Below, one piece after another: positions 46,066 to 57,642 of a stretch of 64,000 bases of DNA. The stretch is taken from NCBI RefSeq assembly GCF_024323335.1, contig NC_066583.1:371571175-371635174 (forward strand), read 5' to 3'. The notes under the pieces were generated by a model that had not been told where the DNA came from, did not search any database, and worked only from the letters and a program-made list of their open reading frames with translations. The first letter of the stretch is position 1, and each line of letters starts with the position of its first letter. This stretch comes from Lathyrus oleraceus (Eukaryota; Streptophyta; Magnoliopsida; Fabales; Fabaceae). The position numbers and the translations under genes were made by a program.

Positions 46066-48474
46066 ATGTCTTCACAAAACATGTCATCTTCTTCACAATA
46101 CAAAGTCAAAGCTCACGTCAACGGTGAGACTTATGAATGTGATAAGTCTGGCTTCCTATTTAGAAACACCGAATGCACTCGGTTTTGTCTAAATAGAGGA
46201 GCTGACTTCTCTTATCTGAAAAGGAAGATTGAGTCCAAACTAAGACAACCAGTGTCCCAAATTTTTTATCAACAACCTTTTTTTTCAGAAAACAACTCTG
46301 TCAAGTTTTATAAGTCATTGATTCAAAATGACATGGAGACACAATACATGCTTCGTAACCATGAGTACTCTGGTTACGACTACATAGTGTTGTACATTGT
46401 GTTGGAACAACCTCAACCAACTCAGAATATTCAATCACAGGTTATTGATCCTGTGATTGATGACGAACAAGATGCTGAGCACCACGTTGAAGACGATGTG
46501 GTTGATGATGCTGAAGACGTGGTTGATGACTTGGTGAACCGTCATTCTGAAGACGAAGACCAACCTCAAATACCTATAGCGCAACGCTACTCACCTCCTG
46601 CGCACTTCACAACACTTAACTTGGGCGAGGATGAGCCCTCATCAGATATGTTCTACAACCCATATATGAGGTCTGATGAGGACTTAAAGAAGGGTGACCA
46701 ATTTCGGACCAAGGAAGAGTGTCTGTTAGCAATAAAGAACTGGCACTTGAAAAATTGTGTTGACTACGATGTTATCAAATCAAATCCGGAAAGATACGTT
46801 ATTGAATGCAAAAATCCGGAGTGTGGATATAGGTTGATGGCATCGTACAAGAAGAAGCATAACGCGTGGGTGATAGGGTCCATATCTCAAGCTCACATTT
46901 GCGTCAACACCAACATGGCACAGGATCATCGCAAACTTAGCCATGACATGATCTGCCATTCCATATTACCTCTAGTTGAGGCTGACCCGTCACTGAAGGT
47001 CAAAACAATTATCTCCCATTGTGTGGCTGTTTTCAAATATACACCGTCATACAGAAAGGCTTGGTTAGCAAAAACCAAGGCAATTGAACTGGTGTACGGT
47101 AACTGGGAGGAATCATACAAACAACTACCACGCTACCTGGCTGCACTACGATTGTATTCACCTGGGACGGTTACTATAATGGAGACCTTGCCTGCACAAT
47201 CCCCTGACGGAACTCGTCTAGAAGGTAATGGAATTTTCCATAGACTTTTCTGGGCATTCCGTCCATGCATCATCGGGTTCACATTCTGCAAACCACTTGT
47301 TCAAGTCGATGGAACTTGGCTGTATGGGAAATACAAAGGATCGTTACTGATGGCGGTCGCACAAGATGGCAATTCAAATATTTTCCCAATAGCCTTTGCA
47401 TTGGTGGAAGGAGAAACGGCAGCTGGTTGGAGTTTCTTCCTTAAGAATCTTCGAACGCACGTGACTCCACAAGCTGGCATCTGCGTTATTTCTGACAGGC
47501 ACGCCTCAATAGACAGTGCATACAATAATCCAGCAAATGGCTGGCATGACCCCCCGTCTACCCATGTCTACTGCATCAGGCATATTGCACAAAATTTTAT
47601 GCGGGAGTTCAAGGATAACTTTTTGAAGCAACATTTGATAAACGCGGGGTACGCATTAAACCAGCCTGGATTCCAATACTATCGCCGGGAAATAGTGTTG
47701 GCAAATTCTGATGCAGGGAGGTGGATTGATAATATCGACAGAGCGAAGTGGACTAGATCGTACGACGATGGGGTGAGGTGGGGCCACATGACAACAAATC
47801 TTGTGGAATCAATGAACGGCGTGTTTAAGGGCATACGTAACCTCCCGGTAACCGCATTGGTGAGTGCGACCTATTTTCGGATGGCAACGTTGTTCGTAAC
47901 AAGGGGCAGGCGCTGGAATGAAGTGTTGCAGACGAGTCAGGTTTATAGTGAAGCCTGCATGAAGTTTATGAGGCAGGAATCCGCCAAAGCCAGCAGCCAT
48001 CGGGTTACGGAGTTCGACCGCCATGGCCACACTTTCAGTGTCAAGGAAACAATTGACCACAACCAAGGGCTGCCCAGACAAGAGTATAGGGTCCTAATAC
48101 CAGACCGTTGGTGCGACTGTGGTCAATTTCAGGCGTATCGTATGCCTTGTTCCCATGTCATTGCAGCGTGTTCACACAGCCACTTCGATGCATTATCGCT
48201 AGTGTCTCCAATCTACAAAGTTGCAACATTGCTCAATGTATACGACAATCCCTTTCCGGTGGTAGCATTGGAGGCGTATTGGCCAGAGTATGACGGGGAA
48301 ATTGTTTGGCACAACGAATCGATGCGGCGGAATAAAAGTGGTCGCCCAAATAGCAGGCGCATTAGAACTGAAATGGACGTCGCAGAGAAAATGCAGAGGA
48401 AGTGTAGCATATGTAGACAACTAGGGCATAATAAGAACAAATGTCCATATCGTGGATCTAGTTCCACAACTTAG
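46066..48474 (+). CDS. MuDR/mudrA-type transposase, intact
   Basis: 802 residues without introns. N-terminal domain 1-115, acidic linker about 128-165, MuDR-type zinc DNA-binding domain (KKGDQF at 208; CKNPECGY at 248, HIC at 277), MULE transposase domain about 405-515 with D415 (QVDGTW) and D477 (ISDRH) as two catalytic acids, a candidate third acid E581 (NLVESMN), SWIM zinc finger (C683, C685, C695, H697), and a CCHC knuckle (C780, C783, H788, C793). The protein cuts and pastes elements with matching inverted repeats. It could also mobilise related non-autonomous copies. No frame damage seen. Confidence 0.95.
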   Translation: MSSQNMSSSSQYKVKAHVNGETYECDKSGFLFRNTECTRFCLNRGADFSYLKRKIESKLRQPVSQIFYQQPFFSENNSVKFYKSLIQNDMETQYMLRNHEYSGYDYIVLYIVLEQPQPTQNIQSQVIDPVIDDEQDAEHHVEDDVVDDAEDVVDDLVNRHSEDEDQPQIPIAQRYSPPAHFTTLNLGEDEPSSDMFYNPYMRSDEDLKKGDQFRTKEECLLAIKNWHLKNCVDYDVIKSNPERYVIECKNPECGYRLMASYKKKHNAWVIGSISQAHICVNTNMAQDHRKLSHDMICHSILPLVEADPSLKVKTIISHCVAVFKYTPSYRKAWLAKTKAIELVYGNWEESYKQLPRYLAALRLYSPGTVTIMETLPAQSPDGTRLEGNGIFHRLFWAFRPCIIGFTFCKPLVQVDGTWLYGKYKGSLLMAVAQDGNSNIFPIAFALVEGETAAGWSFFLKNLRTHVTPQAGICVISDRHASIDSAYNNPANGWHDPPSTHVYCIRHIAQNFMREFKDNFLKQHLINAGYALNQPGFQYYRREIVLANSDAGRWIDNIDRAKWTRSYDDGVRWGHMTTNLVESMNGVFKGIRNLPVTALVSATYFRMATLFVTRGRRWNEVLQTSQVYSEACMKFMRQESAKASSHRVTEFDRHGHTFSVKETIDHNQGLPRQEYRVLIPDRWCDCGQFQAYRMPCSHVIAACSHSHFDALSLVSPIYKVATLLNVYDNPFPVVALEAYWPEYDGEIVWHNESMRRNKSGRPNSRRIRTEMDVAEKMQRKCSICRQLGHNKNKCPYRGSSSTT

Positions 48475-48696
48475 TTTTCACTTTCATAAATCTGTGTACC
48501 AAAATCATTTTAAATTAAAGTTTACTTTTTATTCCAAATAGAAGATGACACTTGAACAACAAACACAAACATCTAACATTACAACACCAATTACTAAAAC
48601 AAAAACAAATACTGGAACAAAAACAAGTACTAAAACAAGAACAAGTACTAGAACAATAACAAATACAACAACAACATGACAAACAACCATTAAAAT

Positions 48697-49050
48697 CTAA
48701 GAAATTACAACAGTTAACACTATGTCGTCTGATCCATGCATCATTTGGATGCAATCAATGTCGCTTTCAACTTCAACCCACCAGCGTATCGTTTCTCCAG
48801 TTTCAAATGAGAACCTTGTTCTAAGCCTCTGAATCCTTCTGATGACTTCACCAGGTTGGTAATCTCCCTCTAACCAAGACATCAAGGACCTTTTTAGTTG
48901 GTCCAACGAACGGATGTTCCAAAATTTCATCTCCATTGGGGGTTTCAAAGGCGAGAAAATAACATGCCCATCCCTTTTTAAGATTACTGGTTCAGGATCC
49001 GGGCGCCTTGATGATGTTCGCTGCCATGACGACGGTCTTGGGGATGCCAT
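48697..49050 (-). CDS. Small MULE-associated ORF of unknown function
   Basis: Minus-strand frame open from 49113; the likely ATG is at 49050 (MASPRPSSWQR), giving about 117 residues. It includes HVIFSPLKPPMEMKFWNIRS and GEVIRRIQRLRTRF, and a homologous, decayed copy lies at the same place in MULE-A. It converges on mudrA with a 222-bp gap. I do not recognise the family. It may be a mudrB-like accessory protein by position only. Confidence 0.6.
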   Translation of the reverse strand: MASPRPSSWQRTSSRRPDPEPVILKRDGHVIFSPLKPPMEMKFWNIRSLDQLKRSLMSWLEGDYQPGEVIRRIQRLRTRFSFETGETIRWWVEVESDIDCIQMMHGSDDIVLTVVIS

Positions 49051-49210
49051 GAACTCAACTTGATACAGAAGGTGGTAGGAAACAGTGTTGAAGAAAATGC
49101 AAGGAAATAACACTTTATTTATAGGAAAAGATCTGGGTTGTACACCAGTCTACCTAACCCTAATTCTCCCAAAAATTTATAAATAATATTATTTACTTAT
49201 AAATTAAATT

Positions 49211-49223
49211 AATATATATATAA

Positions 49224-49322
<99 letters not shown>
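49211..49322. repeat. (TA)n tract in MULE-B
   Basis: About 110 bp of mostly alternating TA between the small ORF and the right inverted arm; a run of about 38 A follows at 49564-49601 and mirrors the T run at 44457-44480. Confidence 0.9.
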
Positions 49323-49562
49323 CTTGTAAATAAATATTTATATATATTAATTAAATGTGTATAATATTAATTGTTTATAAATTAAATTAATATATATATA
49401 TATAAATTAATATATATATAAATTAATATATATATATATATCTTGTAATAATTTTATTTATATATAAGTGTTAATATAAATTAATATAATTTATAAAAAA
49501 AATATATTTATCAAATATCTAATATTTAAAAAAAAAAAATTAAAAAAAAAAATTAATAAAAC

Positions 49563-49603
<41 letters not shown>

Positions 49604-49790
49604 ATTGGGCATAGGCGCCACCCCTAGTGGCGACTTGCCCTACCCATTAAGGGTAGGCGCCAACTAGGGTGGCGCCTATGTACACAATTAGGGCAAATTT
49701 TGCCCATTTGTGTAATTTTTTTGAAAAATGGGTTAATTTTGAAATTTTTTTTAAAATTCTGGATATTTAAAAAAAAAATTCTCTATTTTC

Positions 49791-50803
49791 ATCCTATCTT
49801 TTACTACAAATACTACTTTAACACCCTTTCTAACATGAGGGTCCTATGACAAACTCTAAAGCACCTGATCTCAAATTTTAGTAGCCCAAAATTTTAAAAA
49901 ATCTAATTTTTTTATTTATATTAATAAACATAAAAAAATATAATAAAACCTAATAATTAAAAAAATGCAATAAAAACCTAATAATTAAAAAATGCAATAA
50001 AAACCTAATAAAAATAAAAAAGATTGCTTAAAAATATTATTAATTATTTTTAATATATAATTATATTTGATATGTACAAAATTATTACAATTGTATTTCA
50101 AAAAAAATTTAGGTTATTTTTTAAATTAAAACGGGACTTCTCGGATTGATTGGACCAGTTTTATAAATTTTAAACTTCTCTTATAATTTTATTATTGTCA
50201 TTTTTAATCTTCTATATAATTTAATTTTACTGCATATTTAATACAATATCCTCCTCTTTATCCTCTTATTAGTTATATACTATAATTATTAAAGAATAAA
50301 CATTGATAACGATTGAAGATATGGTAGAAAGAATATTTAATTCTTTTTTGAAGTTGTTAAATGGAAAAAATTGAAACAATTCTTTTTCTTCTAATTAAAA
50401 CATTTTCTGAAAGGCCTTAAAAAAACTTATAATATAGGATAAATATGGTACATACATCTTATAGCAAAATAAGACTTTTTTTTTTATCGTGAACAATTAA
50501 AGCAAATTGAATAATATTAAAAGTTGATAAAAAATCAAGAATTAATGTTAATTACACATACATAATTTATCATGGGTGATTAAAATATCAACTACCAAAC
50601 CAAAATAATATCAACATTTTGCTACTAAATAAATTTATTAGGCTTGCCATTATTTCGAAAGTGACATTATATCTTGTTTCTGAAAGTGACATTATTTGTT
50701 TTTTTCAAATCACCCAATTTTTTCTAGTTAAACTGGACATAGTACAGCTGTACTATCTCACAAAACAGGCACCCAAAAGGACAAACATTTAATTCAATAT
50801 TAC
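49791..50803. other. AT-rich intergenic region upstream of the acyltransferase gene
   Basis: No coding region or known element seen. It is the presumed distal promoter of the gene at 50891. Confidence 0.6.
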
Positions 50804-50813
50804 CTATAAAAAA
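50804..50813 (+). promoter_or_regulatory. TATA box of the wax-synthase-like gene
   Basis: CTATAAAAAA lies about 80 bp upstream of the ATG, a good distance for a plant core promoter with a leader of about 50 bp. Confidence 0.5.
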
Positions 50814-50890
50814 TGCAACTCTCTGCACACTCCATTTGTACATAACCAAAACCCATAGTAACAATCTTTGAAGAAGACAAAAACAGAGAC

Positions 50891-51931
50891 ATGGAAGGTG
50901 AAATTGAGACATTCGTTAAGGTATGGCTTACATCCACAATATGTCTATGTTATTGTTATTACATATCTTCCAAAATCCCAAAAGGCTTTTTAAGGTTTAT
51001 CTCTATCTCCCCAATTCTCTACCTCTTCATTACCCTTCCTTTAAATCTCTCTTCTATCCACCTTGCTGGCCCCACAATCTTCTTCCTTGTTTGGCTTTCA
51101 TCTTTCAAACTCATTCTTTTCTCCTTCAATCAACCTCCTCTTTTCCCTCTCCCAAACACAGTCTTCCATTTCATTTCCATTGCATCACTCCCCATTAACC
51201 CACAACAAAACCCAACAACAACTTTGCCATCTAAAAAACCGAATCCGCCCCTTGTTTTTCTCAAAGTAGTTACATTGGTAGCAATCATATGTTGCTATCA
51301 ATATAGAGAACACATGCACCCTCATTTGATTTTGGTTCTCTATTGCTGCCACATGTACCTCGGCATAGAGCTGGTCCTAGCACTCACTGCTGCACCGGTT
51401 CGAACCGTTTTTGGGTTTGAAATCGAACCGCAATTTAACGAACCTTATTTATCAACCTCGCTTCAGGATTTCTGGGGTCGTAGGTGGAACCTCACGGTAA
51501 CGCGTACGCTACGCCCTACCGTATACAATCCCGTTCGCCACGTTGTTTCATCTTATGTCGGTACAACGTATGCGACTTCTATTGCCACGCTGGCCACGTT
51601 TGGTGTGTCGGGTTTAATGCACGAGGTTATTTATTATTATCTTGCACGTGCGTATCCCACGTGGGAAGTCACGTGGTTTTTTGTGCTTCACGGTGTTTGT
51701 ACTTCTGTGGAGGTTGCGGTTAAGAAGATTGTTCTCCGCCGTGGGTGGAGGTTGCACCGTGCCGTGTCGGGTTTGATTACGGTGGCGTTTTTGGCTGTTA
51801 CGGGGAATTGGTTGTTTTTTCCTCAGTTGATTCGGAATGGTGTTGATAGGAAGGCTATTGGAGAGTATGAAGTTATTATGGATTTTGTCAAAGATAAGTT
51901 ACGTGCAATTACATTTGTTTTTAATTTGTAG
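50891..51931 (+). CDS. Wax synthase-type long-chain-alcohol O-fatty-acyltransferase
   Basis: 346 residues, no introns, ATG at 50891. Many hydrophobic segments (about 12-26, 38-54, 60-80, 122-134, 145-168, 226-243, 262-275, 288-308) predict a multi-pass ER membrane protein. DFWGRRWN (193-200) and the GLMHEVIYYY segment with H244 are hallmarks of plant wax synthases of the MBOAT superfamily, which join a fatty acyl group from acyl-CoA to a long-chain alcohol to form wax esters. Length matches the family (about 340-350). These genes often occur in tandem families, but only one copy is in the window. The exact substrate cannot be told; a sterol acyltransferase-like role is a minor alternative. 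Confidence 0.92.
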   Translation: MEGEIETFVKVWLTSTICLCYCYYISSKIPKGFLRFISISPILYLFITLPLNLSSIHLAGPTIFFLVWLSSFKLILFSFNQPPLFPLPNTVFHFISIASLPINPQQNPTTTLPSKKPNPPLVFLKVVTLVAIICCYQYREHMHPHLILVLYCCHMYLGIELVLALTAAPVRTVFGFEIEPQFNEPYLSTSLQDFWGRRWNLTVTRTLRPTVYNPVRHVVSSYVGTTYATSIATLATFGVSGLMHEVIYYYLARAYPTWEVTWFFVLHGVCTSVEVAVKKIVLRRGWRLHRAVSGLITVAFLAVTGNWLFFPQLIRNGVDRKAIGEYEVIMDFVKDKLRAITFVFNL

Positions 51932-52199
51932 TAAACATTAGTTTCTATAAACTTGCAAATTTTAAATTATAGTTTTGTTTGATTGATTGAAATTGATTTG
52001 TTTATTGAGCATGTTGTTTTCGGCTCGTTATATATAGTTGTGTTTTTCAACTCATTATATATTACTTTGTTTCAAGCTATTATGCAATTCAGCTATGAGT
52101 TACTTACAACTATTCTAAAAAAATTATTAACAATGGACAACATCTTTACCATGCGGCCTCCATCAATGGTTGCTATTCGTGGAGAATGTTGTTCACTAA
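51932..52199. other. 3' flank of the acyltransferase gene
   Basis: AT-rich; probably includes the 3' untranslated region. No clear poly(A) signal chosen. Confidence 0.4.
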
Positions 52200-52900
52200 A
52201 TAACTAGAAGGAGATTAACAACTAGTTCATGTTCTCAAACAAAAAGGGATCTCTTCCACTCTATATCTCAAACGAAGACCCATCCTCTCACAAGCCAATC
52301 CCTCCCACAAATTGATCCTAGTGAATGAGAATACTAAAGAGACAAGGGAACCTAATTCTAAATGGTATTTGCTCCACTCCAAGGGTCATCCTAAAAGAGG
52401 CGACAAGGACTATCCTCACTTTCTTCTACATACTATTGCAAACCAATAAGGGAATCATCAATTTTAGATCCTAGAAGACCAAAACCTTTTTCATTAGGTA
52501 GAAGTAGGACACAAGTTAGAAACCTATCTCCTTTGACTAAGGAAATAATGTGATTTCCATTATCTAACATATAGGATATAAACTCAAATTTCAATTTTGA
52601 GGCATCTAAGATCAACCTCTAACCCTATTTTTTGAGAAGAGCTAATTTAGGAAGTAAAGATCACAAATGTCTAAACCATCTCTCCACTTAGACTTTCGAA
52701 CCTTAACATGAATTTACATAAAAGTCAAAAAAGAAAATAAGGATATCATTAAGGTCCGAATCGAGAAAAATCACCCTTCCTCTTATTGACATACTCATGT
52801 CTCCACGAGAGCAACTATCTAGAAAATACTAACTAATGGCTTTCAAATTGTTGATCGCTATTTCAAACACAAGAGGGACTAGTAAGTTTCGTTATATGGT
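52200..52900 (-). mobile_element. 3' part of an L1-type LINE, decayed
   Basis: On the minus strand a frame near 52690-52830 reads MSIRGRVIFLDSDLNDIL, matching the conserved segment that follows the RT domain in plant L1 elements. The downstream portion (52430-52615, 52200-52400) is probably the rest of the element but has many stops. Confidence 0.6.
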
Positions 52901-52904
52901 TTTT

Positions 52905-55840
52905 GAAAACTTTTTAATAAAAGATTTATTTTAGTTTGGTCCATTTAAAAAAAAAGATGAAACAGAGATTTATGCTTAGAAGATAAAATATAGAAAATAA
53001 AACGAGAAGAATTATAAAGAGCACAATAAGATTTATACCAGTTTTAGTTTTACCTTAAATCGTACAATCTATTATAGTCCTTAAGAGTATCTCCTTGATA
53101 GTTTGACTATCAACTTAATCTTTTATCACATGATTAGCCCCAAACCTCCTTATACTAGGTTTTTACTCATGTTTAAAGACAATTTATATGAAGAAAGTGA
53201 GTAAGAAAGATGAGTATAACATCAAATTTTCGTGATTAGAAGTGAACAAAAAGACTTTTTTATATAAGAGAAGAAATTTGGCGAAGAAAGGAAATAATTC
53301 ATGGACAGAGACCACTCTCTAATTGTTTAGCCTACAGTGCTAATTGATTAGACCTAGGTAATTAGATCCTAATAGATTCAGTGGAGAGTTCATTCCATAT
53401 TCAATTCAATATAAGTTCTAATCGATCAAAGAACAATATTTTTATTTCCTAATTGGTTAATGAAATTGCAATGTTGGTAATAGTGTTATCCTCGTTTTGT
53501 TTCATCTGTATTTTGATGTTTGTATGTATCATTTTCAATTTATTAGAATTTTATTTTATCGCTTTGTAATTTAGTCATACTTTGATCATTCGCCGTAGAT
53601 TGTACCTTATGTATATTCTCATATTCACTAACATATATTTGATTCATTTCAATGTGTTTTTTTTATCTTGAACATCTTAGTTAAAGTCAACATATGTATG
53701 GCTTGAATCCCAAGGTAGAAAACTTAAAACAAAATGTTTTTGTTGTTTGATTCGAATCAAGCATATTGTTGTTTTGAATTAAAATCTCAATTGAAAATCA
53801 AGACTTGATTATGTATTTCTGATTCGAATCAAGAAATTATTTGACTTAAATCGGAAGACACCTTGACTCCAATCATGATTCTCTTTGACTCAAATCGTGA
53901 CCAAACAAACTTTTAAAAATCAACTATGATTCGAATCAAGTAATTGCTTGACTCGAATTAAAGTATACAATTTTTAGATTTTATCACCTTGATTCAAGTC
54001 ATTTTTTCCTCTAATTCAAATTATAACTGTATGATTTGACCCAACTTTGTGTTCACTTTTTTCTCACCTTTTGTACCTTACCTCTATCACATACATAAAT
54101 CTTTTTTTGTCATTTTTATCCAACAATACAATAATTCTTACACATTCATAAAAACTTATTGAGCGAGTTTTTCACGAACAAGTGAGATAAAAATTTATAA
54201 TTTCACAAATCTTGAGAAAAACCTTTAGTGTTCTTCCTTTCACAAAGACTTATTCTCCTTGTTTCAACCTTGTTAAGAACTTCCTATAACGTTGCTCTTG
54301 AGATATTTATATTGTGTTGTGTGAGATTATTCAGATAATCATCATCATCTTCAAATTTGAACCAAGAAATCATTGTTGTGGTACTTAAATATAAAAATTG
54401 AATGTGGGTGGTAGGTCCAAGGTACACTAGAAAAACTAATATTGTTTGTGAAGTTTTGTTGTGTGTATTAGGATAAAGAATAACTTTGTGATTATGGTAC
54501 ATAGAGATTGACTTCCAAGACATAGAAAGAATATTCTCTATACTCCATTGAAGACTTTGGTAGAATTGTGTAAAAGTTATTATAGCACAAAGTTGGGAGT
54601 TTCCAAACGTCCTTGGGTAGAACAAATGCTCAACCAAGGAATCAATAGGACTATGTAAATTTGTTGCGGAATAAAAGTTTGAAGTAGGATCTATGAGTCT
54701 AGAAAGGTATTTGGATCAAGATCAAGTGAAGATATTGAAGTATTAGTAGTTTTAGTATTCTGCTACAATAGAAGGAAAATCAATTCAGACCTATGTTTTG
54801 CTAAAGCGATTTGTTGGTTTGTAGTGTTCAACGTTGTTGATTATAAGTTATACCAAAAATACTCTTGTATTAAATTTTCATATTGGTGGAAGACCCCAAC
54901 AAATTTTCAATGGTGAAACCATTGAAGAGTGCATTAAGCTCAAGCGAGGTCAAATAAGCCAAACCACTATAGATTTCACGTACACCCTCTTTAACCTTAC
55001 CTCTTTTGTTTCTTACACAAATTTTGTATGCTTAGGATTTCCTGCTTTCTAGAAATTGCACGCGGTTAGAATTTATTGCTTTTGTAGTGATTTTATGTTT
55101 AAAAGTAGGTATGCGTTAGTTTAAGTCTTTGAAAGATCTTGATGATTAAACCTAAAAGTTGTGATCGTAGAATCCTTATCAATTAAATAAGTTCTAAATA
55201 CACTTCTCGTGTACGTTCAAAGTTATATTAATTGCTACTCAATTGATTAGTGAATTTATCATGTTCACATTTTATTCTATGATTGTCATGTCACTATTTG
55301 TAATCATTCCAATATCATATATTATAATTTTTTCAGTTGCGTCAATCAATTTTATTAAACTCTAATTTTGAAAAGAAAACATTTTAGGAAGTTAGTTTTT
55401 GGGGAACAATTTATTCAATCCCCCCCTTATAGACCATTTAACTACAATATTCTCCCACAACAGTTAGGACGTTTCCTAATCGATAACAAATTGCCACAAA
55501 TGATTTTGAAGAAGATTTTGAAATAGATGAAGTTTGCAAAATTATTTTGAGTGTGTGTGCGTGTTGCTTTGATACCTTGAGTGCTACTCACACTTAATTA
55601 CAAATTATTGATCATAAACAGATAAAATTGCTCTAAGGTACAAGATCATGTGAGCATTCGCAAGACTTCAATTCCTTTGATGTTGATCTTAACATTTAAC
55701 TTTCTTTGCGCCAAACATCTGAACCTTCTAGCTTCGTTTTTTGGTTTAATTCAATCTTTTTCTTTCTTGATGATGCTCATGATTATTTTTCTTTATTATT
55801 TTGTCATCATCAAAATCTATTATACTTGTTAAGCACATAA
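52905..55840. mobile_element. LTR-retrotransposon-like noncoding insertion within the LINE
   Basis: About 2.9 kb separates two colinear parts of one LINE. It contains many gattcgaatcaag-type words (53690-54010) and, at 55400-55430, ggggaacaatttattcaatc followed by a C tract, typical of SIRE/Maximus-type LTR edges in legumes. I could not find a second LTR, a primer site or coding domains. Boundaries are approximate. Confidence 0.35.
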
Positions 55841-57250
55841 AGCCACACAAATGACCTCAAGATGATGATTACCACCCATCAAAAGACCAAAATATTTGAA
55901 GTGAAGGTCTCTTGATTACAATGGAGAAAATCACTAGCTAAGTTCATAAAAGTTTAATCCACATTAACACAAATGAGACCACTCTTGTCAAAATTGTCAC
56001 AGAGCCCCAAGGCAACCTCAAACCCCTAAAGAATAGCTTTTATCAACCAACGATTCTCAAATAAGCATCAACTAAAATAAAAGTGTCGTATGCATATTGG
56101 GGATATGAGATCATCAAATCATAGGATTCCACTCTAAAGGCGGAAATAGGTTCAGTTCCTTACCCTACTAAAAAAACCAATAAGCCTTTCCACCATAATT
56201 AGAAAGATAAACAAAACTAAAATATCATCTTGGTTCAATACCCTTTGAAGTTCGATATCATGGTTCAAATAGTTATTCATCAACATAATAAGATGTCTAG
56301 TAAATAAACATGCTTAGATCTAAGACCACCACTTATCATTGAGCTCAAATATGATAAAAATATAATTCATAAAACTCTAATTTATTGTATTATATGCCTT
56401 TTGAAAATCCATCTTAAAAAACACGATTTCTTAGTTTTTTCATTCCAAATCAACCAACCCATTCGTAACCAGCACCCCATAAACTGAAAAACTCCCTTTA
56501 AAAAACACCAATTGATTAGAGGAAATTAGATTATATATAACCTCAGTACGTGTGACCGCCAGAACTTTTACAATAAATTTGTAAAGGGATCCCACCACAG
56601 AGATATGACGAAAATCACGCAGGTGGGAAAGTGGCTCAACATTTGGAATCAAGGTAATAAAGTAAGAGGAGTAACTACGGGAATAGATGCCAAGCAATGG
56701 AATTGGCCAAATATAAAACCAAAATCATCCCTAAGGAGATGCCAAATTATCCTAAAAGAAGATAAATTGAAACCATCATGATCATGACTTTAGTGATGAA
56801 CAACAATGAAGAAAGGATAACATTATCATTTAGTGAAAGTGACCTGAAAAAACTGTGCCCAAATAAGGGCGATTTCCAAAAAAAAGTTGAGAAAAATAAC
56901 TAGCAACCTTGACGAATCTCAATCACTCCTTCTACCTAACCATCACTGATCTAATGAACTTGAATATAATTCCTCATACTCTTATTTTTCATATAGGCAT
57001 GAAAAAAACAAGTGTTAGCATTCCTTCCTTAAGTCACTTGATCTTGGATCTACGTAAGAACCTTTGATCCTTAGCAATGACAAAATATCTGAATGACCTC
57101 ATCCTAGCAAAAATCTCCACTTGGTAGGGGACATCCAAATAAGCTTTGGATTCCAAAGAGCTAACAACCTCCCTAAGGGCATTAAATTGAAAGTCTAAAT
57201 TACCGAAAGCATGCTTATTTCAAACATTTAACACATCTTTAATTAGCACA
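55841..57250 (-). pseudogene. L1-type LINE reverse transcriptase, decayed
   Basis: Minus strand, from 57250 down: linker between endonuclease and RT (ALREVVSSLESKAY, KIKWLKEG-like), then DGFNLSSFRIIWHLL, ITLIPNVEPLSHLRDFRHIS (about 56640), KMDFQKAYNTIN (about 56400), QRVLNQDDILVLFIFLI (about 56230), and a YAYD in place of YADD (about 56090), which would kill the active site, then SGLICVNVD. Several stops and frame shifts. The endonuclease half is absent, as is usual for 5'-truncated LINEs. Confidence 0.85.
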
Positions 57251-57642
57251 CATAATAGTGAAAACAATGATTACAACTATTAGAAAACACTCCCCTCCTA
57301 TATTAACAAAACTCCTCTTCTCGTATTTGTTACAACTTGACCCTTTCAGTTCATAAAAATAAGTTCCGTTTATAGACATATAATGATTAAACTAATCACA
57401 TAAATTTATTTAATTAAATAATTATACATATTTTGCAGAAATACAAATTCAACAAATACACATAACAAACTTAATAAACAATGAGTCCACATCATAATAA
57501 TTATTATAAATATAACTTAATTATTATCTCTTGTTTAATTTGCAGAAGGTCTACTCAACTTAAAAACAACTTTATTTTCACATCACTAAACTTCAGTAGT
57601 GATTTTCAGGTTTCAGCATTCTTCTTCATCATGCTAACACAA
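57251..57642. other. Spacer between LINE and mini-exon gene
   Basis: AT-rich. It may include the 3' untranslated part of the mini-exon gene to the right. Nothing else recognised. Confidence 0.4.

Larger units (their letters stand above)
44276..49781. mobile_element. Complete Mutator-like element (MULE-B)
   Basis: Left end GAATTTTTTTTTTAAATATCC matches the inverted right end, and both are flanked by the perfect 9-bp duplication TCTATTTTC (44267-44275 and 49782-49790), the MULE signature. The inverted arms are at least 200 bp, share GGCGCCACCCTAGTTGGCGCC-type blocks, and continue through long T/A homopolymers. Inside: a PMD C-terminal tail (minus), a 158-bp tandem array, an intact mudrA transposase (plus) and a small unknown ORF (minus). 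The structure suggests recent, possibly still competent, mobility. Confidence 0.93.
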
